From Treponema sp. (GTDB taxonomy: Bacteria > Spirochaetota > Spirochaetia > Treponematales > Breznakiellaceae), in assembly GCA_009784995.1 (NCBI GenBank), contig WQXE01000029.1, forward strand, positions 1 through 17,233: DNA of 17,233 bases. Reading direction: 5' to 3'. A program made the position numbers and the translations under genes. Positions 8,290-14,756 of this stretch are shown piece after piece. The stretch's first letter is position 1. Each line of letters opens with the position of its first letter. Below the pieces are notes generated by a model. That model had not been told where the DNA came from. It saw nothing but the letters and a program-made list of their open reading frames with translations, and ran no database searches.

Positions 8290-8676
8290 TTAAACTCCGC
8301 TGTTTCCAACTGCCGCCTGGGAAGCTAAAGCATCCTTTGCCTTTTCTACAATTGTTTTAAAAGCGGCATTATCTTCTGACGCTAAAAACGCGAGCGCTTT
8401 TCTGTTAATTGTAATTCCCGCTTTATCAAGACCGCAGATTAAACGTGAATAGGAAATTCCTAATTCTCTGCAAGCGGCGTTAATTCTGATTATCCAAAGT
8501 TTGCGGAACTCGCCTTTTCTGTCTTTTCTGTCACGATACGCGTAAGCCATGGATTTGGTGACGGCGTCTTTTGCCGTTTTAAAGTTAGAACCTCTTCTTC
8601 CCCAATAACCTTTAGCTTGTTTTAAAATTTTCTTTCTGCGGTTTTTTCGTTTTGAACCGTCTATTGCTCTTGCCAT
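8290..8676 (-). CDS. rplT: 50S ribosomal protein L20
   Basis: L20 binds 23S rRNA early in 50S assembly. The sequence is diagnostic: the basic N terminus (KRKNRRKKILKQAKGYWGRRG), YAYRDRKDRKGEFRKLWIIRINAACRELG, SYSRLICGL and INRKALAFLA. At 128 residues it is roughly ten longer than usual because of a small Ala-rich tail (ALASQAAVGNSGV). GAGGA precedes the ATG. It sits in the conserved infC-rpmI-rplT order. In E. coli and in Firmicutes this operon is autoregulated by L20 or through an RNA leader. I see no comparable leader structure here. Confidence 0.98.
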   Translation of the reverse strand: MARAIDGSKRKNRRKKILKQAKGYWGRRGSNFKTAKDAVTKSMAYAYRDRKDRKGEFRKLWIIRINAACRELGISYSRLICGLDKAGITINRKALAFLASEDNAAFKTIVEKAKDALASQAAVGNSGV

Positions 8677-8696
8677 ATAATTCCTCTTTTAATAAC

Positions 8697-8897
8697 TCAA
8701 CCGTAAGGTAAGAGCTGTTTTCTGATTACAGGTACATTATCGTCGGATAAAATTCCCGCATGACGCAAACCCCGTTTGCGCTTTGATGACTTTTTAGTCA
8801 GGATATGGCGCAAATTTTGTTTTTTATACTTTACCTTGCCTGTTCCGGTAAAGGAAAAACGCTTTGCCGCGCTTTTTTTTGTTTTCATCTTAGGCAT
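8697..8897 (-). CDS. rpmI: 50S ribosomal protein L35
   Basis: This 66-residue basic protein of the large subunit has the family pattern PKMKTKKSAAKRF, TGTGKVK, RHILTKKSSKRKRGLRH and a closing VPVIRKQLLPYG. AAGGGG lies about 8 nt before the ATG. It is 20 bp before rplT and 47 bp after infC, so the three form one transcription unit. Confidence 0.98.
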   Translation of the reverse strand: MPKMKTKKSAAKRFSFTGTGKVKYKKQNLRHILTKKSSKRKRGLRHAGILSDDNVPVIRKQLLPYG

Positions 8898-8944
8898 ATA
8901 ACACCCCTTAAAAATATTTAACCAACCCTGCGGAAACTGCCGGT

Positions 8945-9460
8945 TTATTTTTTGCCTTTTGGTCCCAAAACCATCGACATAAAACGACCTTCCATCGCGG
9001 GCGGTTTATCCATAACATACTCTCCTTCGATACGAGAAAGCACGTCTTTCATTACATCATAACCAAGCTCGGTATGGGCTAATTCACGACCCCGGAAACG
9101 AATCGTTACTTTTACCTTGTTACCGTCGATTAAAAATTCTTTTATATGTTTCGATTTAAAATCCAAATCATGATCGTCGATCTTCGGCTGCATCCGAATC
9201 TCTTTGAGTTTCAGGAGTTTCTGTTTTTTCTTGGAATCCCGAAGTCTCTTTTCATTTTCAAATCTAAACTTACCATAATCAAGAATCTTTACAACTGGAG
9301 GAACCGCCTGCGGCGCTACCTCAACAAGATCCAAACCTGCTTCTCTGGCAAATTCAAGCGCTTGTGATACAGACAATATTTCCTGTTCACCGTCATCCCG
9401 GATTAGACGGACTTCTCTGGAACGAATCTGTTCATTTACACGCAAATCTTTCTCTGCCAA
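8945..9460 (-). CDS. infC: Translation initiation factor IF-3 (TTG start)
   Basis: IF-3 binds the 30S subunit, prevents premature 50S joining and proofreads start codon and initiator tRNA. The N-domain (LRVNEQIRSREVRLI, ALEFAREAGLDLVEVAPQAVPPVVKILDYGKF) and the C-domain (KEIRMQPKIDDHDLDFK, KVKVTIRFRGRE, MSMVLGPK) are intact over 171 residues. The start is TTG. A perfect AAGGAGG sits 4 nt upstream, and no in-frame ATG or GTG lies nearby. Non-AUG initiation of infC (AUU in E. coli) allows IF-3 to limit its own synthesis. I infer a similar role for TTG here. It is the first ribosomal gene after argB, with a 94-bp gap that probably holds its own promoter. Confidence 0.97.
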   Translation of the reverse strand: MAEKDLRVNEQIRSREVRLIRDDGEQEILSVSQALEFAREAGLDLVEVAPQAVPPVVKILDYGKFRFENEKRLRDSKKKQKLLKLKEIRMQPKIDDHDLDFKSKHIKEFLIDGNKVKVTIRFRGRELAHTELGYDVMKDVLSRIEGEYVMDKPPAMEGRFMSMVLGPKGKK

Positions 9461-9507
9461 CTGGCCTCCTTGTAACTTGTGTATTTTAATAATATAGATA
9501 TATTACA

Positions 9508-9537
9508 AAAATACTTTACCTTTTGGTATTTTATCAA
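9508..9537 (-). promoter_or_regulatory. Candidate infC promoter and hairpin in the argB-infC gap
   Basis: On the minus strand TTGATA (complement of 9532-9537) and TATTTT (9508-9513) have 18-bp spacing. That gives a leader of some 40 nt before infC. The same DNA holds a 7-bp inverted repeat (9508-9514 with 9526-9532, loop 11 nt). This could instead be a weak terminator after argB or a leader stem. The boxes are only partly consensus. Confidence 0.35.
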
Positions 9538-9554
9538 ATTTTAATATTCTTTGT

Positions 9555-10436
9555 CTATACGTGTTTTTCAATCATTGTGCCAATTCCTTCATTTGTAAAC
9601 AATTCAATAAGTATGGCATGGGGCAGGCGGCCGTCGATAATATGGGCTTTTTTTACCCCGCCGTCCAATGCAATGGCGCAACAATCGGTTTTGGGAATCA
9701 TGCCTTTTGTGATAATACCCTCTTTTTTTAGGTTTTCAAGCTGCTGCCTTTCCACAGATTTAATTAATGAATTTTCATCATTTATGTCCCGTAGAATTCC
9801 CCGAATATCGGTCATTAAAACAAGTTTTTCAGCGCTCAGCGCGGCGGCGATTTTAGCGGCGGCGATATCGGCGTTTATATTGAGTGATTTTCCTTCCTCT
9901 TTTTCCCCAATACCGTAAGCCACTGACGATATAACAGGGATAATACCGGAATCCAATATCGAGTTTAATATTGATACATCAACCTGTTCGATTTCGCCCA
10001 CAAGCCCTATGTCTAAACCGTCTTTGTTAAACTTTTTCGCCTTTAACATTCCACCGTCGATTCCGCACAAACCGATTGCCTTTCCGCCTTTTTTTTGAAT
10101 TAAAGCTGTAATTTCTTTATTTACCTTGCCGCATAAAACCATTTGTACAATGTCCATTGTTTCTTCGTCGGTGTATCTAAGCCCGTTTACAAAGCGGCTT
10201 TCTTTTCCTATTTTTTTTAACATCGTTTCGATTTCGGGACCGCCGCCATGTACAAGTACGGTTCTAATTCCGACACACGCCATGAGAATTACATCTTCTA
10301 TTACAGCGGTTTTTAATTCATCGTTTAACATGGCGTTACCGCCGTATTTTACAACGATAGTTTTATTGTGAAAATTTTGTATATACGGCAGGGCTTGAAC
10401 CAGAATTTCCGCCCTGTTTTTATTTGATTCACTCAT
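9555..10436 (-). CDS. argB: N-acetylglutamate kinase
   Basis: It phosphorylates N-acetylglutamate, the second step of the acetylated arginine pathway, in the cytoplasm. Amino-acid-kinase motifs are present: K30 and the glycines of VVKYGGNAM, HGGGPEIE at about 63-70, FVNGLRYTD, and a C-terminal IIDGRLPHAILIELFTNEGIGTMI. The N-terminal helix (AEILVQALPYIQNF) is the extension seen in hexameric, arginine-inhibited enzymes such as those of Pseudomonas and Thermotoga. I therefore infer end-product feedback here, as expected when ArgJ recycles acetyl groups. Length (293 aa) fits. The start overlaps the argJ stop as ATGA, with GGAGA about 10 nt upstream. Confidence 0.97.
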   Translation of the reverse strand: MSESNKNRAEILVQALPYIQNFHNKTIVVKYGGNAMLNDELKTAVIEDVILMACVGIRTVLVHGGGPEIETMLKKIGKESRFVNGLRYTDEETMDIVQMVLCGKVNKEITALIQKKGGKAIGLCGIDGGMLKAKKFNKDGLDIGLVGEIEQVDVSILNSILDSGIIPVISSVAYGIGEKEEGKSLNINADIAAAKIAAALSAEKLVLMTDIRGILRDINDENSLIKSVERQQLENLKKEGIITKGMIPKTDCCAIALDGGVKKAHIIDGRLPHAILIELFTNEGIGTMIEKHV

Positions 10437-11683
10437 GACCTGTAATCTCCGTTTATTTTAACATAATCATATGTAAGGTCGCATCCCCAAACAGACGCTG
10501 CCGCGCTACCCTCTTTCATACTAATTAATATTTCGATTTCTTCTTTGGATAGTATTTCTTTTGCTTTTTCTTCGCTAAAAGATACACTTCCGCCATTTTC
10601 GCAAACTGTAATTTCTCCGGCTTCACTTTTAAAACTTACATTTACATTTTCCGGTAAAAACTCAACTCCCGAATACCCCATAGCGCATAACACCCTGCCC
10701 CAGTTCGCGTCCGCGCCAAAACAGGCTGCCTTTACAAGACTTGATGAAGCTACAGATTTCGCGATTATTCTCGCGTCTTTTTCGCTTTTCGCGCCGCTTA
10801 CGGTAACTGTAACAAGTTTTGTCGCGCCCTCTCCGTCACGCGCCATCATTTTAGCAAGCGAAACGCAAACAAACTCTAAAGCATTACTAAAAACCTCATA
10901 ATCGGCGCTGCCAGTCGCGATTGGCGCGTTTGCGGCTTCGCCGTTTGCCATTATAATAATCGTGTCATTTGTGGAAGTATCACCGTCAACTGTTGTGCAA
11001 TTAAACGATCGCTCAACAGCATTTCGCAAACTTGAATTAAGCGCTGATTTTTCCACTGCCGCGTCTGTTGTAACAAAAGCAAGCATTGTCGCGTGCTTCG
11101 CCGAATTATTCGCGGCAGCCATATCAGGATGAATCATGCCAGAGCCTTTTGCCATCGCTCCAATTCGTACAGGTACACCGTTAATTTCTATTTCTACGGC
11201 TATTTCTTTTTTGCGAATGTCAGTAGTCATAATCGCTTCAAGCGCGTCTAGGTGTCCCTGTTCATCAGAACGCAAACTATTTTTTAAAACGGAAACATTT
11301 TTTTCTATTAAATCGATTGGAAGCGGCACGCCAATAACGCCTGTAGAGGCTACCGCGACTTCTGATGTATCAATTTGCGATTCATTTGCGATAGACTGTA
11401 CCATGCGTTTCGCGGCATCCATTCCGGCTTCGCCTGTACACGCGTTCGCGTTACCGGAGTTGGCAATAATAGCTCGTAACTTTTCGCCTTCTATATTTTT
11501 TTGCGTTAGCTGTACGCTTGCTGCTTTTACAATATTTTTTGTAAACATCGCGGCAGCATCGCATAATTTATCCGAGTAAATAAGAGCTAAATCTTTTTTT
11601 GAGGAGCTTGGTTTTATTCCGCACCTTATGCCGCCAGCGGAAAACCCCTTTGGCGCGCACACCCCGCCTTTTATTTCTGTCAC
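10433..11683 (-). CDS. argJ: Glutamate N-acetyltransferase / ornithine acetyltransferase, with an insert at the self-cleavage site
   Basis: ArgJ moves the acetyl group from N-acetylornithine to glutamate, closing the cyclic arginine pathway. Many members also use acetyl-CoA. The precursor cuts itself before a conserved Thr, which becomes the nucleophile. Family features are intact: GFSAGGIRCGIK, IIANSGNANACTG, VASTGVIGVPL, the catalytic region GSGMIHPDMA, GDTSTND and ADANWGRVLCAMGYSG. The oddity is the cleavage region. The usual MIxPNMATML is here MIHPDMA-AANNSAKHA-TML, about nine extra residues (190-198) just before T199. The Ala-Thr scissile pair itself is kept. The start is GTG, with AGGAG about 7 nt upstream. 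It precedes argB with a 4-nt overlap. It is separated from argC by an inverted-repeat element. Confidence 0.96.
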   Translation of the reverse strand: MTEIKGGVCAPKGFSAGGIRCGIKPSSSKKDLALIYSDKLCDAAAMFTKNIVKAASVQLTQKNIEGEKLRAIIANSGNANACTGEAGMDAAKRMVQSIANESQIDTSEVAVASTGVIGVPLPIDLIEKNVSVLKNSLRSDEQGHLDALEAIMTTDIRKKEIAVEIEINGVPVRIGAMAKGSGMIHPDMAAANNSAKHATMLAFVTTDAAVEKSALNSSLRNAVERSFNCTTVDGDTSTNDTIIIMANGEAANAPIATGSADYEVFSNALEFVCVSLAKMMARDGEGATKLVTVTVSGAKSEKDARIIAKSVASSSLVKAACFGADANWGRVLCAMGYSGVEFLPENVNVSFKSEAGEITVCENGGSVSFSEEKAKEILSKEEIEILISMKEGSAAASVWGCDLTYDYVKINGDYRS

Positions 11684-11720
11684 ACAAATCTCCTGATAAA
11701 TAACATATATTTAAGAAAAA

Positions 11721-11818
11721 AACCACAGAGGACACGGAGTTTCATCGAACCTTTGGTTCGCGAGTTCGTAGTACGAAAACTCCTTCTTCCTCCGTGTTAC
11801 TCCGTGTACTCCGTGGTT
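11721..11818. repeat. 98-bp inverted-repeat element between argC and argJ (possible attenuator)
   Basis: The ends (11721-11740 and 11799-11818) are complementary at 18 of 20 positions. The left arm begins aaccacagagg and the right ends ctccgtggtt. The right side is built of near-tandem units: CTCCGTGTTA, CTCCGTGTA, CTCCGTGGTTA. Inside lie the perfect hairpin cgaacctttggttcg (11746-11760) and a second palindrome ttcgtagtacgaa. On the minus strand, the argC-to-argJ direction, the stem is followed directly by seven T (complement of 11716-11722), as in an intrinsic terminator. It looks like an interspersed, probably non-autonomous repeat. Its termination effect is inference. Confidence 0.8.
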
Positions 11819-11832
11819 AAATCTTCTTCCTC

Positions 11833-12924
11833 CTAAAAAATCATTGGGATGGCTTTGAGGCCGTCTGTTTCATCGAAACCAAATAAAATATTCATGTTCT
11901 GTACCGCCTGCCCCGCCGCTCCCTTAACCATATTGTCTATGGCAGTCGCTACTATTAACGTAGAGCCGTTAATGTCTACATGAACGGAAATATCACAATA
12001 ATTTGACTGGCGAACGCGGTTTGTCGCGGCAGTTATACCGTCAGGCAGTACCCGGACAAACGGTTCGTCTTTATAAAAATCGCTGTAAAGCTGCCGTATT
12101 TCTAAAGTTTTTTCTTTTATTTCTTTTGGCGTTACACGCCATTTTTCCGACAACGGAATATAAATTGTGCTTAAAATTCCCCTGTTCATGGGTACAAGGT
12201 GCGGTGTAAAAATTACCTTAGGCGCCTTAACGCCGGCAGGTGTCATAGCTGCCATATATCTTGCAATTTCAGGCGAATGTCTGTGGGACGCGATTTTATA
12301 CGGCGCCGTAGAATCGGCGCATTCACTGTAATGAAAAGACCTTGCTGGCTCCCTTCCACCGCCTGAAGTACCTGATGCGGAGTTTACGATTATCGGCATA
12401 TCATAATCACAGACAAGCTCTTTAGACAAAGCGGCGTATACACCCAGCAACGCACCTGTCGGGTAGCAGCCCGGGTTACCTATTACAACGGCACCCTTTG
12501 CTGCTTGTTCTTTAATTTTTTGCCTGTTTAATTCAGGAAGCCCATAAACCGAGTCTTTGTGCAAATTTGGAAAATCATATTTTTTGCCGTACCAATCGTT
12601 AAAAACATCTTCGTCATCGCCAAAGCGAAAATCAGCGGAAAGGTCGATATAGTGAATTTTTCTCTCGATACAGGCGGCGGCATATTTTTCGCCTACTCCG
12701 TGCGGTAAAGCGGAAAAAACCACATCCGAAGAGGCGATTACATCTTCGGCTTTTTGAAGCACAGCGTTTACCCTGCCAAGAAAATTGGGATAAATATCTT
12801 CCATCTTTTCGCCTTCAAAGCTTACAGAGGAAAGATTAAAACCTGTTATTTTGGAATGCCCGTTAAGGAGCCTTAATAGTTCGGCTCCCGCGTAACCTGT
12901 AGCGCCAATAATTCCCGCAATCAT
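11833..12924 (-). CDS. argC: N-acetyl-gamma-glutamyl-phosphate reductase
   Basis: This NADPH-dependent enzyme reduces the ArgB product to N-acetylglutamate semialdehyde, the third arginine step. The Rossmann motif GIIGATGYAGAELLRLL starts at residue 4. The catalytic Cys is C153 in GNPGCYPT. The active-site His lies in HRHSPEI (214-220). SASGTSGGGR and TPHLVPMNRGI are typical of the family. Length (363 aa) is somewhat above usual for type 1 enzymes. There is no Shine-Dalgarno before the ATG, and the -10 box lies only 6 nt upstream, so the mRNA is predicted to be leaderless. It is first in the leftward cluster, 149 bp before argJ, with an inverted-repeat element between them that could lower downstream expression. 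Confidence 0.96.
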   Translation of the reverse strand: MIAGIIGATGYAGAELLRLLNGHSKITGFNLSSVSFEGEKMEDIYPNFLGRVNAVLQKAEDVIASSDVVFSALPHGVGEKYAAACIERKIHYIDLSADFRFGDDEDVFNDWYGKKYDFPNLHKDSVYGLPELNRQKIKEQAAKGAVVIGNPGCYPTGALLGVYAALSKELVCDYDMPIIVNSASGTSGGGREPARSFHYSECADSTAPYKIASHRHSPEIARYMAAMTPAGVKAPKVIFTPHLVPMNRGILSTIYIPLSEKWRVTPKEIKEKTLEIRQLYSDFYKDEPFVRVLPDGITAATNRVRQSNYCDISVHVDINGSTLIVATAIDNMVKGAAGQAVQNMNILFGFDETDGLKAIPMIF

Positions 12925-12930
12925 AGTATT

Positions 12931-12958
12931 ATTTTACTTTTTTAGCCATATATGTCAA
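12931..12958 (-). promoter_or_regulatory. argC promoter (predicted leaderless transcript)
   Basis: On the minus strand a perfect TTGACA (complement of 12953-12958) is followed after 16 bp by TAAAAT (12931-12936), which matches five of six -10 positions. Only 6 nt separate the -10 from the argC ATG, so the expected transcription start is the A of the start codon. Confidence 0.75.
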
Positions 12959-12963
12959 TTGAT

Positions 12964-12983
12964 GTAACATTATATGATGTTAC
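12964..12983. promoter_or_regulatory. Candidate operator between divergent promoters
   Basis: GTAACAT (12964-12970) and ATGTTAC (12977-12983) form a perfect 7-6-7 inverted repeat. It is centred in the 27 bp between the two outward-facing -35 boxes. It does not resemble the ArgR box (TGAAT-type half-sites). A dimeric regulator bound here could control both argC and the lipoprotein gene. The protein is unknown. Confidence 0.45.
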
Positions 12984-12985
12984 TC

Positions 12986-13014
12986 TTTACATAAATCGAT
13001 TGTTTAGTTATATT
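12986..13014 (+). promoter_or_regulatory. Promoter of the small TPR lipoprotein gene
   Basis: TTTACA (12986-12991), 17 bp, TATATT (13009-13014): both hexamers match five of six consensus positions at ideal spacing. The expected start point is at or near the ATG at 13021, again without a Shine-Dalgarno sequence. Confidence 0.72.
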
Positions 13015-13020
13015 ATGACA

Positions 13021-13404
13021 ATGAATAGAATTTTAGTAATATTGGCCGCGGCGCTTTTATTTTCCGCGTGCCAAACGACTGTTAACATAAGCGAAGATAT
13101 GTCCTCCGCCGAAATAATCCAGCGCGCGCAGGAAGCGATGGACAGAAATAACTACAATATCGCCATTCAATATTATCAGGCGCTGCATGACCGCCACCGC
13201 AACAGCATCGACCTTGTTATCACCGCAGAATATCACATAGCCCACATTCATTATAAACAAAGAAATTACGAACAGGCGCGCGAGGGTTTAAACGGAGTAC
13301 TCGCCTACTACAATACCCCGGATGAGGTTTTACTCCCTCAGCATTTTAAACGGTTGTCTCAAATTGTCCTTGAAAGGATTGATGACCGCGAAACCCGCCG
13401 TTAG
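13021..13404 (+). CDS. Small TPR lipoprotein (BamD/YfiO-like fragment)
   Basis: I place the start at ATG 13021, which gives MNRILVILAAALLFSAC, a clean lipoprotein signal with Cys17. The in-frame ATG at 13015 abuts the -10 box. The ATG at 12952 lies upstream of the promoter and would put a polar stretch before the signal. The mature part (about 110 residues) holds two helical hairpins of TPR type: AEIIQRAQEAMDRNNYNIAIQYYQAL, then AEYHIAHIHYKQRNYEQAREGLNGVL. This arrangement recalls BamD/YfiO, the outer-membrane assembly lipoprotein, but the protein is about half its length. A BamD role is not supported by length alone. It is probably periplasmic and membrane-anchored. It converges on the GH4 gene with 6 bp between the stops. 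Confidence 0.82.
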   Translation: MNRILVILAAALLFSACQTTVNISEDMSSAEIIQRAQEAMDRNNYNIAIQYYQALHDRHRNSIDLVITAEYHIAHIHYKQRNYEQAREGLNGVLAYYNTPDEVLLPQHFKRLSQIVLERIDDRETRR

Positions 13405-13410
13405 TTATCC

Positions 13411-14733
13411 CTACTTATATTCCGGCAGCCAAACCTTGTGAGCTTCCAGTAGTTCATCTACCATCGATCTGATGTCGTCCAAAGAAAGTTCCGCGGCGGT
13501 GTGAGGGTCTAACATAGCGGCATGGTAAACGTGTTCGCGCTTTTTAGTGTACGCCGCTTCGATTGTTGTTAGATGCACATTAACATGTGTCATATTCATC
13601 GCGGCAAGGTGAACGGGAATTTTTCCTACATGACACGCTCTTATGCCGGTATTGTCAACAAGACAGGGGATCTCTACACAGGCTTCTTTGGGCAAGTTTT
13701 CGATGCAATTACCGGAGTTTAAAACATTTCCGCCTATTTTATACGGGGTACCCGTAACAATCGATTCCATTATGTAAGACGCGTATTCATGCGATCTATT
13801 GTGTTCCAATGAATCAACCTTGGCGAGATTTTCATACTCGGCTTTCCAGCCTTCGATCTGTTCGATACAACGGCGCGGATATTCGTCTAACGGAATGTTG
13901 AAATCGCCGATTAAATTCGGATATTTTGATTTAATATAAAAAGGACTGTATTCGGCATTGTGTTCGCTGGATTCTGTGCAATAGTATCCAAGTTTATCGA
14001 TATAATCATAACGAACCATGTCCCAATGTTTTTCGCCGGCGTTTTTTTCTTTCGCTCTTTTTCTAATTTCGGGATATAAGTCTTCATTATTTTTACCGCG
14101 AATATCCAAAAGCCATCCCATGTGATTGATGCCGGCGATCAATTCTTTACAGCCTTCAAGTTTGTCACCCATTCCAAGCGATTCAAGCAAGTGCTGAGAA
14201 CATACCTGCACACTGTGGCAAAGACCGACAGTTTTCGCGTCTGTATATGTTTGAATATATCCTGTTAACATGGACATTGGATTCGTATAATTTAAAAACC
14301 ACGCGTCCGGGCAAACCTTTTCCATTTTTTTCGCGAACATTTCCATTACAGGAATTGTACGTAACGCGCGCATTATTCCGCCGATTCCCAATGTATCACC
14401 GATGGTTTGGCGTAGTCCGTATTTTTTTGGAATTTCAAAATCCGCGATTGTCGCCGGGTCGTATCCGCCAACCTGAATCGCGTTAACGGCAAAAGCGGCG
14501 CCTTTTAAAGCGCTTTCAAGATTATCAAGACCTGCGTAACAGGTAATTTTAGAAAAACCGCCTTTACTTTTATTTATCGCACTTAAGATTTTTTCGCTTT
14601 CTTTTAAACGCTGCGCGTCGATATCATATAAAGCCAGTTCACATTCCCTTAACGCTTCGCTTGACATACAATCACCCAATACGTTACGCGCGAATACCGT
14701 ACTTCCCGCTCCTAAAAACGCGATTTTTAACAT
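13411..14733 (-). CDS. Glycoside hydrolase family 4, MelA-like alpha-galactosidase/alpha-glucosidase
   Basis: GH4 enzymes cleave glycosides by an NAD+- and Mn2+-dependent oxidation-elimination mechanism in the cytoplasm. The Rossmann start is IAFLGAGSTVFARN, with the ribose-binding acid in LYDID. Metal ligands are C172 in GLCHSVQ and H204 in GINHMGWLL. IGDTLGIGGIMRALRT and NYTNPM (148-153) complete the active site. The CHSVQ form is closest to MelA-type alpha-galactosidases, but the substrate cannot be fixed by eye. No 6-phosphate specificity is assumed. At 440 residues it is full length. AGGAG lies 6-7 nt before the ATG. It follows the propeller protein gene by 23 bp, so it is probably co-transcribed. 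No sugar transporter is in view. Confidence 0.92.
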   Translation of the reverse strand: MLKIAFLGAGSTVFARNVLGDCMSSEALRECELALYDIDAQRLKESEKILSAINKSKGGFSKITCYAGLDNLESALKGAAFAVNAIQVGGYDPATIADFEIPKKYGLRQTIGDTLGIGGIMRALRTIPVMEMFAKKMEKVCPDAWFLNYTNPMSMLTGYIQTYTDAKTVGLCHSVQVCSQHLLESLGMGDKLEGCKELIAGINHMGWLLDIRGKNNEDLYPEIRKRAKEKNAGEKHWDMVRYDYIDKLGYYCTESSEHNAEYSPFYIKSKYPNLIGDFNIPLDEYPRRCIEQIEGWKAEYENLAKVDSLEHNRSHEYASYIMESIVTGTPYKIGGNVLNSGNCIENLPKEACVEIPCLVDNTGIRACHVGKIPVHLAAMNMTHVNVHLTTIEAAYTKKREHVYHAAMLDPHTAAELSLDDIRSMVDELLEAHKVWLPEYK

Positions 14734-14756
14734 GATTCACTCCTGTTTAATTATAA

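Noticed and set aside
9461..9554. L20-type leader or riboswitch before infC
   Set aside because: Only a short A/T-rich stem is visible. The gap is too small and shows none of the pseudoknot structure expected.
11136..11579. Long open frame on the plus strand (147 codons) opposite argJ
   Set aside because: It lies wholly antisense to a confident argJ, has no ribosome binding site and shows no recognisable domain. The same holds for similar frames opposite argB (9523-9918) and the propeller gene (15460-15858).
12964..12983. ArgR binding site
   Set aside because: The half-sites GTAACAT/ATGTTAC do not fit the TGAAT-type ARG box.
12952..13020. Longer N terminus for the small lipoprotein, starting at 12952
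   Set aside because: That ATG lies upstream of the -35 and -10 boxes, within the operator region, and would place a polar segment before the signal peptide.
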